Shown: positions 33,536-41,739 of the stretch, one piece after another | Layout: the number at the start of each line of letters is the position of its first letter | How positions within the stretch are numbered: position 1 is the first letter of the stretch | Origin: UBA4738 sp002413305 | GTDB lineage: Bacteria; Actinomycetota; UBA4738 | DNA length: 59,165 bases | Direction: 5' to 3' | NCBI GenBank assembly: GCA_036847185.1 | Contig: DAIUAM010000020.1 | Coordinates: forward strand, 1-59,165 | Program-made: the position numbers and the translations under genes | Notes under the pieces: model-generated | The model's input: the letters and a program-made list of their open reading frames with translations, nothing else | Told to the model about the DNA's origin: nothing | Database searches by the model: none

Positions 33536-34803
33536 GTGAGTGCCTCCAGCGCCCGGAGGAACCCGGGGAAGGAATCCCCCACCGAGGCCATGCCCGCGAC
33601 CCGGACCGGCTCGGAGGCGACCAGGCCTGCCACGGTGAAGGCCATGGCCAGCCGGTGATCGCCGAGCGCGTCACACGCGCCACCGTGCAGCCGCACCGGG
33701 CCGCGCACGACGAACCCGTCCGGCAGCTCCTCGGCGTCCGCCCCCAGCGCGACCAGTCCGGCGACCAGCCCGGCGATGCGGTCGCTCTCCTTCGTCCGAA
33801 GCTCGACGGCGCCCCGCACCTCGGTGGCGCCCTCGGCCTGCGTGGCCAGCACGCCGACCAGCGGCAGCTCGTCGATCAGGTTGGGGACCTCGCCGGCTTC
33901 CACCGAGATCGCGTGGAGAGGGGCAGCCCGCACCCGCAGCTCGCCCGAAGGTTCGGGACCGTCCACACCGATCGGAGACGTCTCCACCCGGGCCCCCATC
34001 CGGGCCAGCGCGTTCAGGAAACCGGTCCGCGACGGATTCAGGCCAACCCCTTCGACCCGGATGTCCGATCCGGGGACGAGCGCCGCGGCGGCGACCAGAG
34101 GCGCGGCCGACGAGAGATCACCGGGCACGTCCAGGCCGAACGCGCCGAGGTCCGCCCGGACCACCGACACGACGCCGGGCTCACGTCGGTGCAGAGCGCC
34201 GAGCCACTCAAGGAGGCGCTCCGTGTGGTCCCGCGATGGAGCGGATTCCACCACGGTCGTCTCGCCGTCCGCCCCCAGCCCGGCCAGCAGGATGGCCGAC
34301 TTCACCTGCGCGCTGGCCACCGGGAGCTCGTACCGGATGCCGTGTAGCTCCCCGCCCTCGATCCGGATGGGAGGACGGTCGCCGGCGGCGAGCTCCACCC
34401 GCGCACCCATCGAACGGAGCGGCTCCGCCACCCTGCCCATGGGACGCCGGAGCAGTTGCAGGTCGCCCGTCAAGGTGGTCGAAAATGCGTGCGCGGCAAT
34501 GGTTCCCGCACCCAGTCGCATCGTCGTACCGGACCGGACGCAGTCGGTCGGCCCGGCCGGCGGTTCGAGCCGTCCGCCGAGCACGTGGACCACGCCGCTG
34601 CCCCGTTCGACCCGGCAGCCAAGCGCCTCGAGCAATCCGAGCGTCGCCAGGCAGTCGCCGGCCGGCGAGAACCCGCGGAGCTCGCTGACGCCGCGGGCCA
34701 GGCCGGCGACCAGGGCCGCGCGGTGCGAGATCGACTTGTCCCCCGGGACCCGGCACCGTCCGGCGAGCGGGCGGACGTCCAGCCTCCCCGCGGCCGCGGT
34801 CAT
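33532..34803 (-). CDS. aroA: 3-phosphoshikimate 1-carboxyvinyltransferase (EPSP synthase)
   Basis: A 423-residue inverse alpha/beta-barrel enzyme joining PEP to shikimate 3-phosphate. Motifs: VPGDKSISHRAALVAGLA, SGTTMRLGAG at the glyphosate-site loop, LPVASAQVKSAILLAGLGAD, LRTKESDRIAGLVAGL and GDHRLAMAFTVAGL. In the glyphosate loop the usual Asn before SGT/AGT is Arg and the Pro after MR is Leu, so sensitivity may differ from E. coli. ATGA overlap with tyrA. Confidence 0.96.
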   Translation of the reverse strand: MTAAAGRLDVRPLAGRCRVPGDKSISHRAALVAGLARGVSELRGFSPAGDCLATLGLLEALGCRVERGSGVVHVLGGRLEPPAGPTDCVRSGTTMRLGAGTIAAHAFSTTLTGDLQLLRRPMGRVAEPLRSMGARVELAAGDRPPIRIEGGELHGIRYELPVASAQVKSAILLAGLGADGETTVVESAPSRDHTERLLEWLGALHRREPGVVSVVRADLGAFGLDVPGDLSSAAPLVAAAALVPGSDIRVEGVGLNPSRTGFLNALARMGARVETSPIGVDGPEPSGELRVRAAPLHAISVEAGEVPNLIDELPLVGVLATQAEGATEVRGAVELRTKESDRIAGLVAGLVALGADAEELPDGFVVRGPVRLHGGACDALGDHRLAMAFTVAGLVASEPVRVAGMASVGDSFPGFLRALEALT

Positions 34804-35690
34804 CTCGCCGCTCCCGCGTACGCGGCCAGCAGACCGGCCAGCGCGGCCGGATCGCCGGCCAGCGCGACGTCCACTCGGTCCAGCGCGGCCCGCAGATCGG
34901 CCAGAGCTGCCTGGACCTCGTGCGCGTTCGCCGATAGGAATCCCGCCACCATCTCCGGATCGCTCGCGGCCAGCCGGGTGGCCGACGCGAAGCCGGTCGA
35001 CGCGAGCGTTCGAACCGTCTCGTCGTCCCCTCCATCGGCCGCCGCCCGGAGCAGCGCGAAGGCGACCAGGTGCGGCAGGTGGCTGGTTCGCGCCACCACA
35101 CGGTCATGCGTGGAGGCCTCCAGCTGATATGGTTCCGCGCCCACAGCCCGGGCCAGCTCGCGCCCCCGGGCCAGTGCTTCGGCATCCTCCCGGACCGGAG
35201 ACAGGACGAACGCCGCCCCCTGCAACCGCTCCGGCTCGGCGCCGGCCGGACCGGGGTGTTCGGTCCCGGCGATCGGGTGCCCGCCGAGCGCGTGTACCGA
35301 CCGCGGGACGAACCGCCGCATCGCCTCCACGACCGCCACCTTCGCCCCCCCGGTGTCGATGACGAACCGGCCGGGCCGCAGCGAGCCCCCGAACGTCTCG
35401 AGGATCCGGACGATCTCGGGCACGGGCAGGGCGATGATCACCGTGTCCCGCTCCAGGACCTCGGTCAGCGACGTCAGTGCCGACTTCCCCGCTCCCCGGG
35501 CCAGCGCGGCGTCCAGCGTCGCGCCGTCTCGGTCGAACAGGTCCACGCGATCGGCCGCCCCGGACGCGCCAAGGGCCATCCCCAGCATGGTCCCGACCTG
35601 GCCGGCGCCCGCGATCGCCACCGACCCCAGCCGGGCCGGGCCGGCGAAGTCGCCGGGGCCATCGGCTGAGCGGCCGGTCCGGACGTTCAC
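34800..35690 (-). CDS. tyrA: Prephenate dehydrogenase
   Basis: A 296-residue NAD(P)-dependent enzyme making 4-hydroxyphenylpyruvate for tyrosine. Rossmann loop VAIAGAGQVGTMLGMAL, IIALPVPEIVRILETFG, VIDTGGAKVAVVEAMR, GGHPIAGTEHPGP (catalytic His and adenine-site region) and the helical C-terminal domain ARTSHLPHLVAFAL. No ACT domain follows, so direct Tyr feedback of the ACT type is absent. GTG start in a GTGA overlap with aroF. An arogenate preference cannot be excluded. Confidence 0.93.
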   Translation of the reverse strand: MNVRTGRSADGPGDFAGPARLGSVAIAGAGQVGTMLGMALGASGAADRVDLFDRDGATLDAALARGAGKSALTSLTEVLERDTVIIALPVPEIVRILETFGGSLRPGRFVIDTGGAKVAVVEAMRRFVPRSVHALGGHPIAGTEHPGPAGAEPERLQGAAFVLSPVREDAEALARGRELARAVGAEPYQLEASTHDRVVARTSHLPHLVAFALLRAAADGGDDETVRTLASTGFASATRLAASDPEMVAGFLSANAHEVQAALADLRAALDRVDVALAGDPAALAGLLAAYAGAAR

Positions 35691-36706
35691 CCCGCGTCCC
35701 TCCCCAGGACCTTCGCCACGCCGCGCACGTCGCGCATCAGCTCGAAGAACGCCTTGGGCGTCAGCGACTGCGGACCATCCGAGAGCGCGGCGGCGGGGTT
35801 CGGGTGGACCTCGATCAGGAGGCCGTCGGCCCCGGCCGCCACCCCTGCCAGTGCGACCGGCTTGACCAGTTCGGCTCGCCCGGTCGCATGGCTCGGGTCG
35901 ACGATGACCGGCAGCGAGCTGAGCCCCTTCAGGACCGGGACGGCATTGATGTCGAGCGTGAACCGCGTCGATGTCTCGAACGTCCGGATGCCGCGCTCGC
36001 AGAGCGCCACGTGAGGGTTCCCACTGGACAGGATGTACTCGGCCGCCTGGAGCAGCTCGTCGATGGTCGAACCCAGCCCGCGCTTGAGCAGGACCGGCTT
36101 GCCGGCCTTCCCGGCCGCGCTGAGCAGGGTGTAGTTCGCCATGTTCCGGGCGCCGATCTGGAGGAGGTCGGCCTGCTCGGCCACCAAGGGGACGTCGCGC
36201 GGCGACACCACCTCGGTGACCACGGCCATCCCCAGCCGGTCGGCCACCTCCCGCAGCAGGAGCAGACCCTTCTCTCCCATCCCCTGGAAGCTGTACGGCG
36301 AGGTCCGGGGCTTGAACGCGCCGCCCCGGAGGATCTTCACGCCGGCCGCCGCCACCGCTTCCGCGGTCACCTCGAGCTGCTCCCGGCTCTCCACCGCGCA
36401 GGGCCCGGCCATGACTGCGACCGCGCCGCCCCCGATCCTCGCGCCGTTCGAGAGCTCGATCACCCTGTCCTCGGGATGGAAGTCTCGGCTGGCCAGCTTG
36501 AAGGGATGGAGGATGCGGACGACGCGTTCCACGCCGGGCAGGACCTCGAAGACCTCGGGGTCGACGGGGCGTTCGTCGCCGATCACCCCGACGATCGTCC
36601 GCTCGGTCCCGCTGGACACGTGGCCCTGGAGGCCGAGCGTTTCGATCCGGCCGATCACCGCGGCCAGCTCCTCTTCGGTGGCGTGCGCCTGCATGACGAT
36701 GACCAT
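35687..36706 (-). CDS. aroF: DAHP synthase, type I beta with N-terminal regulatory domain
   Basis: A 339-residue 3-deoxy-7-phosphoheptulonate synthase, the entry enzyme of the pathway (PEP plus erythrose 4-phosphate). Residues 1-75 form a ferredoxin-like regulatory domain (MVIVMQAHATEEELAAVIGR), the type that binds Tyr/Phe in the Thermotoga enzyme. The barrel shows AVMAGPCAVESREQLEV, LRGGAFKPRTSPYSFQG, LQIGARNMANYTLLSA, KPVLLKRGLGSTIDE, CERGIRTFE, DPSHATGRAELV, IEVHPNPAAALSDGPQSL. The ATG is fixed by AGGAAGGA upstream. It lies 41 nt after aroH. Confidence 0.97.
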   Translation of the reverse strand: MVIVMQAHATEEELAAVIGRIETLGLQGHVSSGTERTIVGVIGDERPVDPEVFEVLPGVERVVRILHPFKLASRDFHPEDRVIELSNGARIGGGAVAVMAGPCAVESREQLEVTAEAVAAAGVKILRGGAFKPRTSPYSFQGMGEKGLLLLREVADRLGMAVVTEVVSPRDVPLVAEQADLLQIGARNMANYTLLSAAGKAGKPVLLKRGLGSTIDELLQAAEYILSSGNPHVALCERGIRTFETSTRFTLDINAVPVLKGLSSLPVIVDPSHATGRAELVKPVALAGVAAGADGLLIEVHPNPAAALSDGPQSLTPKAFFELMRDVRGVAKVLGRDAG

Positions 36707-36747
36707 GGGCGTTTCCTTCCTCTTCGTGGTGGAGGCGACGTCGAGGC

Positions 36748-37152
36748 TCACGGCAGGGTCCGTTGGTGAGCGAGGTCGGGCCGAAGGACGGCCGCGTCGC
36801 GAAGGTAGGCGTGACGGATCTCCCGTTGGGTGCGGGTGGTGTTCCACAGGAGCAGGACGCGGATGCAGCGGGGAACGCGGGAGTCGCCGCCGTGTTCGCG
36901 GACCATCAGCAGCGGGACGCCCGTCCAGCCGTGGGCCCGTGCGGCGGCGGCGGGGTTCGCATCCGCCAGCTCCTCCGTCAGGGTGAAGGTCAGCGCGGCG
37001 ACGTCGTCGGGCCGGCACCCGTTGGCCTCCACGATGGCGTCGAGCAGCTCGGCCACCGCGAGCTCGACCTCCCGGGGATCGTCGCCGGCGACCGTCGTCG
37101 CGCCGCGCACGCCCCTGCAGGCCGTCGCTCTGGTGCCGTTCGATCCTTCCAC
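36748..37152 (-). CDS. aroH: Monofunctional chorismate mutase, AroH type
   Basis: A 134-residue trimeric AroH-type chorismate mutase converting chorismate to prephenate. Motifs: CRGVRGATTVAGDDP, FTLTEELADANPAAAAR, CIRVLLLWNTTRTQREIRHA and YLRDAAVLRPDL, including the active-site Arg residues and Tyr. The GTG start is set by GAGGAGG at 37157-37163, 4 nt upstream. First structural gene of the supraoperon, 34 nt downstream of the attenuator terminator. Confidence 0.95.
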   Translation of the reverse strand: MEGSNGTRATACRGVRGATTVAGDDPREVELAVAELLDAIVEANGCRPDDVAALTFTLTEELADANPAAAARAHGWTGVPLLMVREHGGDSRVPRCIRVLLLWNTTRTQREIRHAYLRDAAVLRPDLAHQRTLP

Positions 37153-37186
37153 GCTGCCTCCTCTTCGCCCGACGAGCCCGGAAACG

Positions 37187-37220
37187 AAAAAACGGCGGGG
37201 AGCTCCTGGCTCCACGCCGT
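37187..37220 (-). terminator. Intrinsic terminator of the aromatic-operon attenuator
   Basis: Minus-strand hairpin at 37192-37220. The 5' arm ACGGCG-T-GGAGC pairs with GCTCC-C-CGCCGT (11 pairs and one T/C mismatch) over a 5-nt loop, followed by a run of six T (37187-37192). It lies between the leader-peptide stop and aroH, where read-through would decide expression of all ten genes. Confidence 0.85.
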
Positions 37221-37275
37221 CGGTGTTTCGGTTGGTTCGGTGTTTAGCCGATGCCGCCCTTCACGACCGGCGTGG
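37212..37275 (-). promoter_or_regulatory. Predicted antiterminator pairing of the attenuator
   Basis: CCACGCCG in codons 22-24 of the leader peptide (37268-37275) is perfectly complementary to CGGCGTGG (37212-37219), which includes most of the terminator 5' arm. Three more pairs (TCG with CGA) extend it past a bulged G. Formation of this helix excludes the terminator. It starts only a few codons after the Tyr-Arg-Trp-Tyr stretch. Confidence 0.7.
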
Positions 37276-37339
37276 GCCGCCCATACCACCGATAGCCGAA
37301 GGTGGCGAACGTGCCGGAACCGGTCATCGAGGTCGACAT
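37244..37339 (-). CDS. Aromatic leader peptide (31 residues)
   Basis: Short ORF MSTSMTGSG... to TAA at 37244-37246. The core TFATFGYRWYG contains Phe11, Phe14, Tyr16, Trp18 and Tyr19; both Tyr codons are TAT, which is less used than TAC in such GC-rich DNA. It lies between rsmI and aroH, behind a TTGACG promoter and ahead of an intrinsic terminator. There is no SD, but the predicted transcription start is within about 3 nt of the ATG, so leaderless translation is likely. It would sense charged tRNA-Phe, tRNA-Tyr and tRNA-Trp by ribosome stalling. An alternative ATG is codon 5. Confidence 0.85.
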   Translation of the reverse strand: MSTSMTGSGTFATFGYRWYGRPTPVVKGGIG

Positions 37340-37348
37340 CAGGGTGTC

Positions 37349-37377
37349 ATGGTGAGGGACGGGAGCCGGTTCGTCAA
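37349..37377 (-). promoter_or_regulatory. Promoter of the aromatic supraoperon
   Basis: TTGACG (37372-37377) is followed after 17 nt by a weak -10 CACCAT (37349-37354) and, 9 nt later, by the ATG of the leader peptide. The promoter lies immediately after the rsmI stop. Confidence 0.6.
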
Positions 37378-37406
37378 CCCCCGGACACGTCGCGATCCTG
37401 CGCCCC

Positions 37407-38243
37407 TCAGCTCGGGGGAAGGAGCGACTGATAGATCTGCCGGGCGGGGACCCCGGTCCGCTCGGAGGCCAGGCGGCTGGCCTCGCGCTTCTTCGCTCCT
37501 CCTTCGACGAGGTCCTTCGCGATCCGGACCGCCTCTTCCGGCGTGCCGGTCTTGACGCCGGCAGCCCCCTCCAGCACCACGACGACCTCGCCCTTGAGTT
37601 CGACGCGGGCTTCGACTTCGGCTTCGATCTCCGCCAACGTTCCACGAAGGACCTCCTGGTGGAGCTTGGTGAGCTCCCGGACCAACGCGGCACGGCGACC
37701 CTGGCCGGCCACCGCGCTCAGGTCCCGCAGGGTCTGCAAAGCTCGGCGGGCGGATTCGAACAGCACGATGGTCCGCGGATCGACGGCGATCTCGCGCACC
37801 CGCTCGGTCCGCGCCCGTCCCGACCGGGGAAGGAACCCTTCGAAGGCGAACCGGTCGGTGGGGAGGCCGGAGATGACCAGCGCGGCCAGCACCGCCGACG
37901 GTCCGGGCACCACGTCCACCGGGATGCCCGCCTCCACGCAGGCCGCCACGAGCCGGTAGCCGGGGTCGGACACGCCGGGCATCCCCGCGTCCGAGACGAG
38001 CGCGACGTTCGTGCCCTCCTGCAACGCCGCCACCACCTCGGGGACTCGGGCGGCTTCGTTCCCTTCGAACAGCGAGAGCAGCCGGCCGTGGGCGATCCCC
38101 AGACGGGAGAGGAGGAGGCCGGTCCGGCGGGTGTCCTCGGCGGCGATCAGCTCAACCGACCCGAGCGTGGCCCGGGCGCGCGCCGTGACGTCGTCGAGGT
38201 TTCCGATCGGGGTCCCCACCAGGTACAGCGTGCCGGCCGTCAT
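37407..38243 (-). CDS. rsmI: 16S rRNA (cytidine-2'-O)-methyltransferase RsmI
   Basis: A 278-residue SAM-dependent tetrapyrrole-methylase-fold enzyme modifying C1402 of 16S rRNA. Motifs: LYLVGTPIGNLDDVTARA, IAAEDTRRTGLLLSRLG, VSDAGMPGVSDPGYRLV, VVPGPSAVLAALVISGLP and the C-terminal helical end VRIAKDLVEGGAKKREASRL. Divergent from an O-mannosyltransferase, an arrangement also seen in mycobacteria. Confidence 0.97.
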   Translation of the reverse strand: MTAGTLYLVGTPIGNLDDVTARARATLGSVELIAAEDTRRTGLLLSRLGIAHGRLLSLFEGNEAARVPEVVAALQEGTNVALVSDAGMPGVSDPGYRLVAACVEAGIPVDVVPGPSAVLAALVISGLPTDRFAFEGFLPRSGRARTERVREIAVDPRTIVLFESARRALQTLRDLSAVAGQGRRAALVRELTKLHQEVLRGTLAEIEAEVEARVELKGEVVVVLEGAAGVKTGTPEEAVRIAKDLVEGGAKKREASRLASERTGVPARQIYQSLLPPS

Positions 38244-38250
38244 CCTCCAA

Positions 38251-38293
38251 ACACTACGACCGTCCCACCTTCCTCAGGCTCCCTCGATATCCT
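38251..38293. promoter_or_regulatory. Divergent leaderless promoters rsmI / O-mannosyltransferase
   Basis: TAGTGT on the minus strand (38251-38256) is 7 nt from the rsmI ATG; TATCCT on the plus strand (38288-38293) is 6 nt from the GTG of the mannosyltransferase. Both spacings predict transcripts starting at the start codon. The rsmI box is followed by GGAGG immediately adjacent to ATG, too close for a normal SD. Confidence 0.5.
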
Positions 38294-38299
38294 CGGTCG

Positions 38300-39862
38300 G
38301 TGGCCGACCCCTGGAACCAGAGCGCCTCCGAACCTGCCGTCCACGAACCGTCCGACGCCTACGCCGTGGAGCTCGACGAAGTCCCGGTCACGCCGGACCG
38401 GGTCCAGCGCTTCCATCACGACCGGTGGTACGCCAAGCCGTTCATCGTCATCGGGCTGGTCACCGCGCTGGCCGGCGGCCTGCGCTTCTACCACCTCTCG
38501 TTCCCCCACGCCTATGTGTTCGACGAGGTCTACTACGCGAAGGACGGCTGTTACGACGCCGGCTTCCCCTACCAACAGTGCCACCTGGACAACCCCGGCG
38601 AGCAGACGGCAACCGTCCATCCGCCGCTCGGCCGGTGGATCATCGCCGGCAGCGAGGCCGCCTTCGGGAACCGGAGCTTCGGGTGGCGGTTCGGCTCGGC
38701 GGTGGCGGGCACGCTGTCGGTGCTGTTCCTCTCGATCCTCGCCTATCTGCTGTTCGACAGCGTGTTGTGGGCTGGCGTGGCCGGCCTGCTCCTGGCCACG
38801 GAGAGCCTCAACTTCGTTCAGTCACGCATCTCGATGCTGGACATCTATCTCACGGCGTTCGTCGTCCTTGGCTTCCTGTGCCTCGTCCTGGACCGGCGGT
38901 GGATCGACCGAAGGACCCCGACCGAGCCGACCGAGGAGGACCGCGAATCGCAGGAGCTCCTGGGCATGCCGCCCGACCGGCCACCCTCCCCCGTCTTCCG
39001 GCCGTGGCGGATCGCGGCCGGGCTGGCGTTCGGCGCCGCCGCGTCGACGAAATGGAGCGGTTGGACGGCGCTGGCCGGAGGGATCCTCCTGGCCTTCGTG
39101 TGGGAATGCTCGCGCCGGCGGTGGATCGGCCTGCCGAACCCCGTGCGGGAGGCGCTCCGCGACGAAGGGTTCGGCGTGTTCGTCTTCCTGGTGCTGCTGC
39201 CGGCGGCCGTCTACTTGGCCAGCTACCTGCGGTTCTGGGTGGACAACGGCGTCGACGTCCAGGCGTTGAGCGGGTGGTGGTCGAATCAGAGGGGTATGGC
39301 GAACTATTCGCTTCACCTCAAGGCCACGCACCCATACGCGTCGCACGCGTGGTCGTGGCTCTTGCTGAAGCGGCCGGTCGCCTACTACTACCAGTGCGTG
39401 AAGACGGGCACCGGCTCGGCGGGCTGCGCCAAGCCCGCGGAGATCCTGGGCATCGGGAACCCGCTCATCTTCTGGGGGTCGGTGTTCACGGTCCCGTACG
39501 CGCTCTGGGCGTGGCTCCGCAAGCACGACTGGCGGGCGGGACTCATCGTGGTGGCGTTCTCCTTCCAGTACTTCCCGTGGTTCGCGGCGAGCCGGACGTC
39601 GTTCCTGTTCTATATGGCGCCGATCACGCCGTTCATGGTCCTGGCCATGACCTACGCAACGAGGGATCTGGCCCAGGCGCGGATCGGGGAGGATCGCGTG
39701 CGCTCGCTGGCGCCGGTCTCCGTGTTCATCGTGGTGGCCTGCGTGGGGGTGTTCGCGTTCTTCTGGCCGGTCCTGGTTGGGCAGACCATCTCGTATCGGG
39801 GCTGGCTGGACCGGATGTGGTTCTCGGTGTGTTCGCCGAAGGCCACCTGGTGCTGGATCTAA
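38300..39862 (+). CDS. Dolichyl-phosphate-mannose--protein mannosyltransferase (PMT)
   Basis: A 520-residue GT39-family GT-C enzyme that O-mannosylates secreted proteins from polyprenyl-phosphate mannose. The acidic catalytic motif is FPHAYVFDEVYYAKDG; TATVHPPLGRWIIAGSE and GAAASTKWSGWTAL are also typical. About ten to eleven membrane helices; the N-terminal 45 residues are cytoplasmic. The C-terminal four-helix part ends with WFSVCSPKATWCWI. Partner Sec-exported substrates are unknown; several lipoproteins in this window have Ser/Thr/Pro-rich stretches. Confidence 0.93.
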   Translation: MADPWNQSASEPAVHEPSDAYAVELDEVPVTPDRVQRFHHDRWYAKPFIVIGLVTALAGGLRFYHLSFPHAYVFDEVYYAKDGCYDAGFPYQQCHLDNPGEQTATVHPPLGRWIIAGSEAAFGNRSFGWRFGSAVAGTLSVLFLSILAYLLFDSVLWAGVAGLLLATESLNFVQSRISMLDIYLTAFVVLGFLCLVLDRRWIDRRTPTEPTEEDRESQELLGMPPDRPPSPVFRPWRIAAGLAFGAAASTKWSGWTALAGGILLAFVWECSRRRWIGLPNPVREALRDEGFGVFVFLVLLPAAVYLASYLRFWVDNGVDVQALSGWWSNQRGMANYSLHLKATHPYASHAWSWLLLKRPVAYYYQCVKTGTGSAGCAKPAEILGIGNPLIFWGSVFTVPYALWAWLRKHDWRAGLIVVAFSFQYFPWFAASRTSFLFYMAPITPFMVLAMTYATRDLAQARIGEDRVRSLAPVSVFIVVACVGVFAFFWPVLVGQTISYRGWLDRMWFSVCSPKATWCWI

Positions 39863-39869
39863 CGGCGGC

Positions 39870-40523
39870 TCAGCGGGTGAGGCGCAGGACCTCGTCGCCT
39901 CCGACGCCGATCAGCACCTCGCTCACCAGAGCCGGTGGGAACAGCCCGTGCCCGACGACACCCGGCACCTCGTCGAGCTCTGCCGCCAGCAGGGCAGGGT
40001 CGCCAACGAGGCCTTCGTAGTCGAGGAGCACGTTGCCGTCCGGCGTGGCCCCGGCCTCCCGGACCCGAACCGGCCCCAGGGACTCGAGACGCCGGATCGT
40101 GGCCCGCAGGCCGAACCGAAGTGCCTCGACCGGCACGGGAGGATGGATCCGTTCGACCCGTTTGTCGGCGGAGGCGATGACCACGAACCGCGCGGCCGCC
40201 GCGGCCACCACCTTCTCGTGGGTCTGGGCGCCGCCTCCGCCCTTGACGAGCCAGAGGTCGGGCGCGACCTGATCCGTGCCGTCCACCGCGATGTCCAGGT
40301 CCTCTAGCAGGTCGAACGGGTCAAGGACCAAGCCGAGCGCGCGGGCCTGCTCCTCGGTGGCCGATGAGGTGGCGACGCAGACGACGTCCAGTCCACGCCG
40401 GGCCAGGGCCGGGAGGAAGTGGGCGACGGTCGTCCCGGTACCCAACCCGACCCGCATCCCCGCTTCGACCAGTTCCGCGGCCGCCTGGGCCGCGGCCTGC
40501 TTCTGATCCTCGGTGGCGTCCAT
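39870..40523 (-). CDS. rpiA: Ribose-5-phosphate isomerase A
   Basis: A 217-residue isomerase interconverting ribose 5-phosphate and ribulose 5-phosphate. Motifs: MRVGLGTGTTVAHFLPAL, DIAVDGTDQVAPDLWLVKG with GGGAQTHEKVVAAAA (catalytic Asp and Lys), VIASADKRVERI and GVVGHGLFPPALVSEVLIG. I start at ATG (MDATEDQK); the upstream extension is low-complexity. It is convergent with the O-mannosyltransferase gene (7 nt apart). Confidence 0.93.
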   Translation of the reverse strand: MDATEDQKQAAAQAAAELVEAGMRVGLGTGTTVAHFLPALARRGLDVVCVATSSATEEQARALGLVLDPFDLLEDLDIAVDGTDQVAPDLWLVKGGGGAQTHEKVVAAAAARFVVIASADKRVERIHPPVPVEALRFGLRATIRRLESLGPVRVREAGATPDGNVLLDYEGLVGDPALLAAELDEVPGVVGHGLFPPALVSEVLIGVGGDEVLRLTR

Positions 40524-40588
40524 CCGACCGGACTCTACAGGGCCCCGTGAGGCCGTCTGGTTCCGGCCCCAATCTTCACGTCGCCCGA

Positions 40589-40594
40589 TAGTCT
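40589..40594 (+). promoter_or_regulatory. -10 box of a leaderless lipoprotein gene
   Basis: TAGTCT lies exactly 6 nt before the ATG at 40601, with no SD, again the leaderless layout. A -35 is not evident. Confidence 0.5.
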
Positions 40595-40600
40595 GGGGCG

Positions 40601-41671
40601 ATGACCTGGAGGACGCGAGAGGGCTCGGCCGCAACGTTCGTCGCCTTGCTGATCGGGCTGGCCTTGGCGGCTTCGGCCTGCTCCGGCGGCTCGTCGTCGA
40701 ACCGGAACTCGCCGGCACCCCTGGTCAACGGCCCGATCTGCGACGTGTCCGCCGCACCTCCGCCCGCCGCGCTCCAAACGAGCCCGATCCCGACTCCCTC
40801 GCTCACCATCGACCAGATCGTCTCCGGCGCCACGCCGCTGTCGATCCTCGACTCGGAGACTCCGAACAGCCCCGGTCCCATCGACTACGGCTTCGACATC
40901 ACCACCCAGCAGGGACAGCTGGTGACGAGGGGGGCGCCCTTGGTGTGGATCGCGAAGGACAAGGGGTCGGCGGCGCTCGGTCCGTTCCAGGCGCAGTGGT
41001 TCGACTTCACGGCGTATGCGAAGTGCCACGACCGCTCCCCGAAGAGCCCCTTGCCTGGGGTCTACGGCGTCCACCTGGACGTGCCGTCGACCGGGCAGTG
41101 GTACGTCGCGGTGGCGGTCGACGCTGGGGGCGGGCAGCGGGCGGTGGCTCTCGGCGACCCCGCGGCGAACCCACCGACGGGACTCCAGGTCAGCGAAGGC
41201 CCCGTGCCCGCACAGCTGGGGATCAAGGCGATCTCCGTTAAGACGCCGGTCGCGACGACCGTTGCCGGGGCACGGCAGATCGACACGCGCACGCCGCCGG
41301 ATCCCCTGCATTCGATCTCCCTCGACCAGGCACTCACCAACGGCAAGCCGACGGTGGTCGTCTTCGCCACGCCGCTCCTGTGCGAGACGCGCCTGTGCGG
41401 CCCGGCGGTCGACGAGGTCATGCTCGCCGCTCAGGTGGTCGGGCTCTCGAAAGCGAACTGGATCCACGTCGAGGAGTTCCTGCCCGGGCCGAAGCTCAAG
41501 CCGCCCGCGCCGGAGCCCGCGAACCAGTCTCCCGGCTTCCGGGCGTGGGGGTTCCAGACCGAGCCGTGGGTGGTGGTCATCGACTCGAGCGGCATCATCC
41601 GGGCACGGTTCGAAGGTTCGGTGACGTCGGGACAGATCGAGGCGGCCGTCCTGCCGCTGCTCCAGGGCTGA
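40601..41671 (+). CDS. Secreted thioredoxin-fold lipoprotein
   Basis: A 356-residue lipoprotein. Residues 1-27 are a signal peptide with lipobox SACS. The C-terminal ~150 residues resemble a thioredoxin/redoxin fold: KPTVVVFATPLLCETRLCGP, VDEVMLAAQVVG, WVVVIDSSGIIRARFEG. The two Cys are spaced CxxxxC rather than CxxC. A membrane-proximal domain of about 170 residues (DYGFDITTQQGQLVTRG, WFDFTAYAKCHDR) precedes it. Probably an extracytoplasmic redox or copper-handling protein; a SCO1-like gene lies 1 kb downstream on the other strand. Confidence 0.7.
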   Translation: MTWRTREGSAATFVALLIGLALAASACSGGSSSNRNSPAPLVNGPICDVSAAPPPAALQTSPIPTPSLTIDQIVSGATPLSILDSETPNSPGPIDYGFDITTQQGQLVTRGAPLVWIAKDKGSAALGPFQAQWFDFTAYAKCHDRSPKSPLPGVYGVHLDVPSTGQWYVAVAVDAGGGQRAVALGDPAANPPTGLQVSEGPVPAQLGIKAISVKTPVATTVAGARQIDTRTPPDPLHSISLDQALTNGKPTVVVFATPLLCETRLCGPAVDEVMLAAQVVGLSKANWIHVEEFLPGPKLKPPAPEPANQSPGFRAWGFQTEPWVVVIDSSGIIRARFEGSVTSGQIEAAVLPLLQG

Positions 41672-41739
41672 CGCGGCCCGGTCCCGCTCCGCTTCCCGCT
41701 TCCCGGCCGGTCCACCCGTGCGCTACCCTCCGCGTCACC

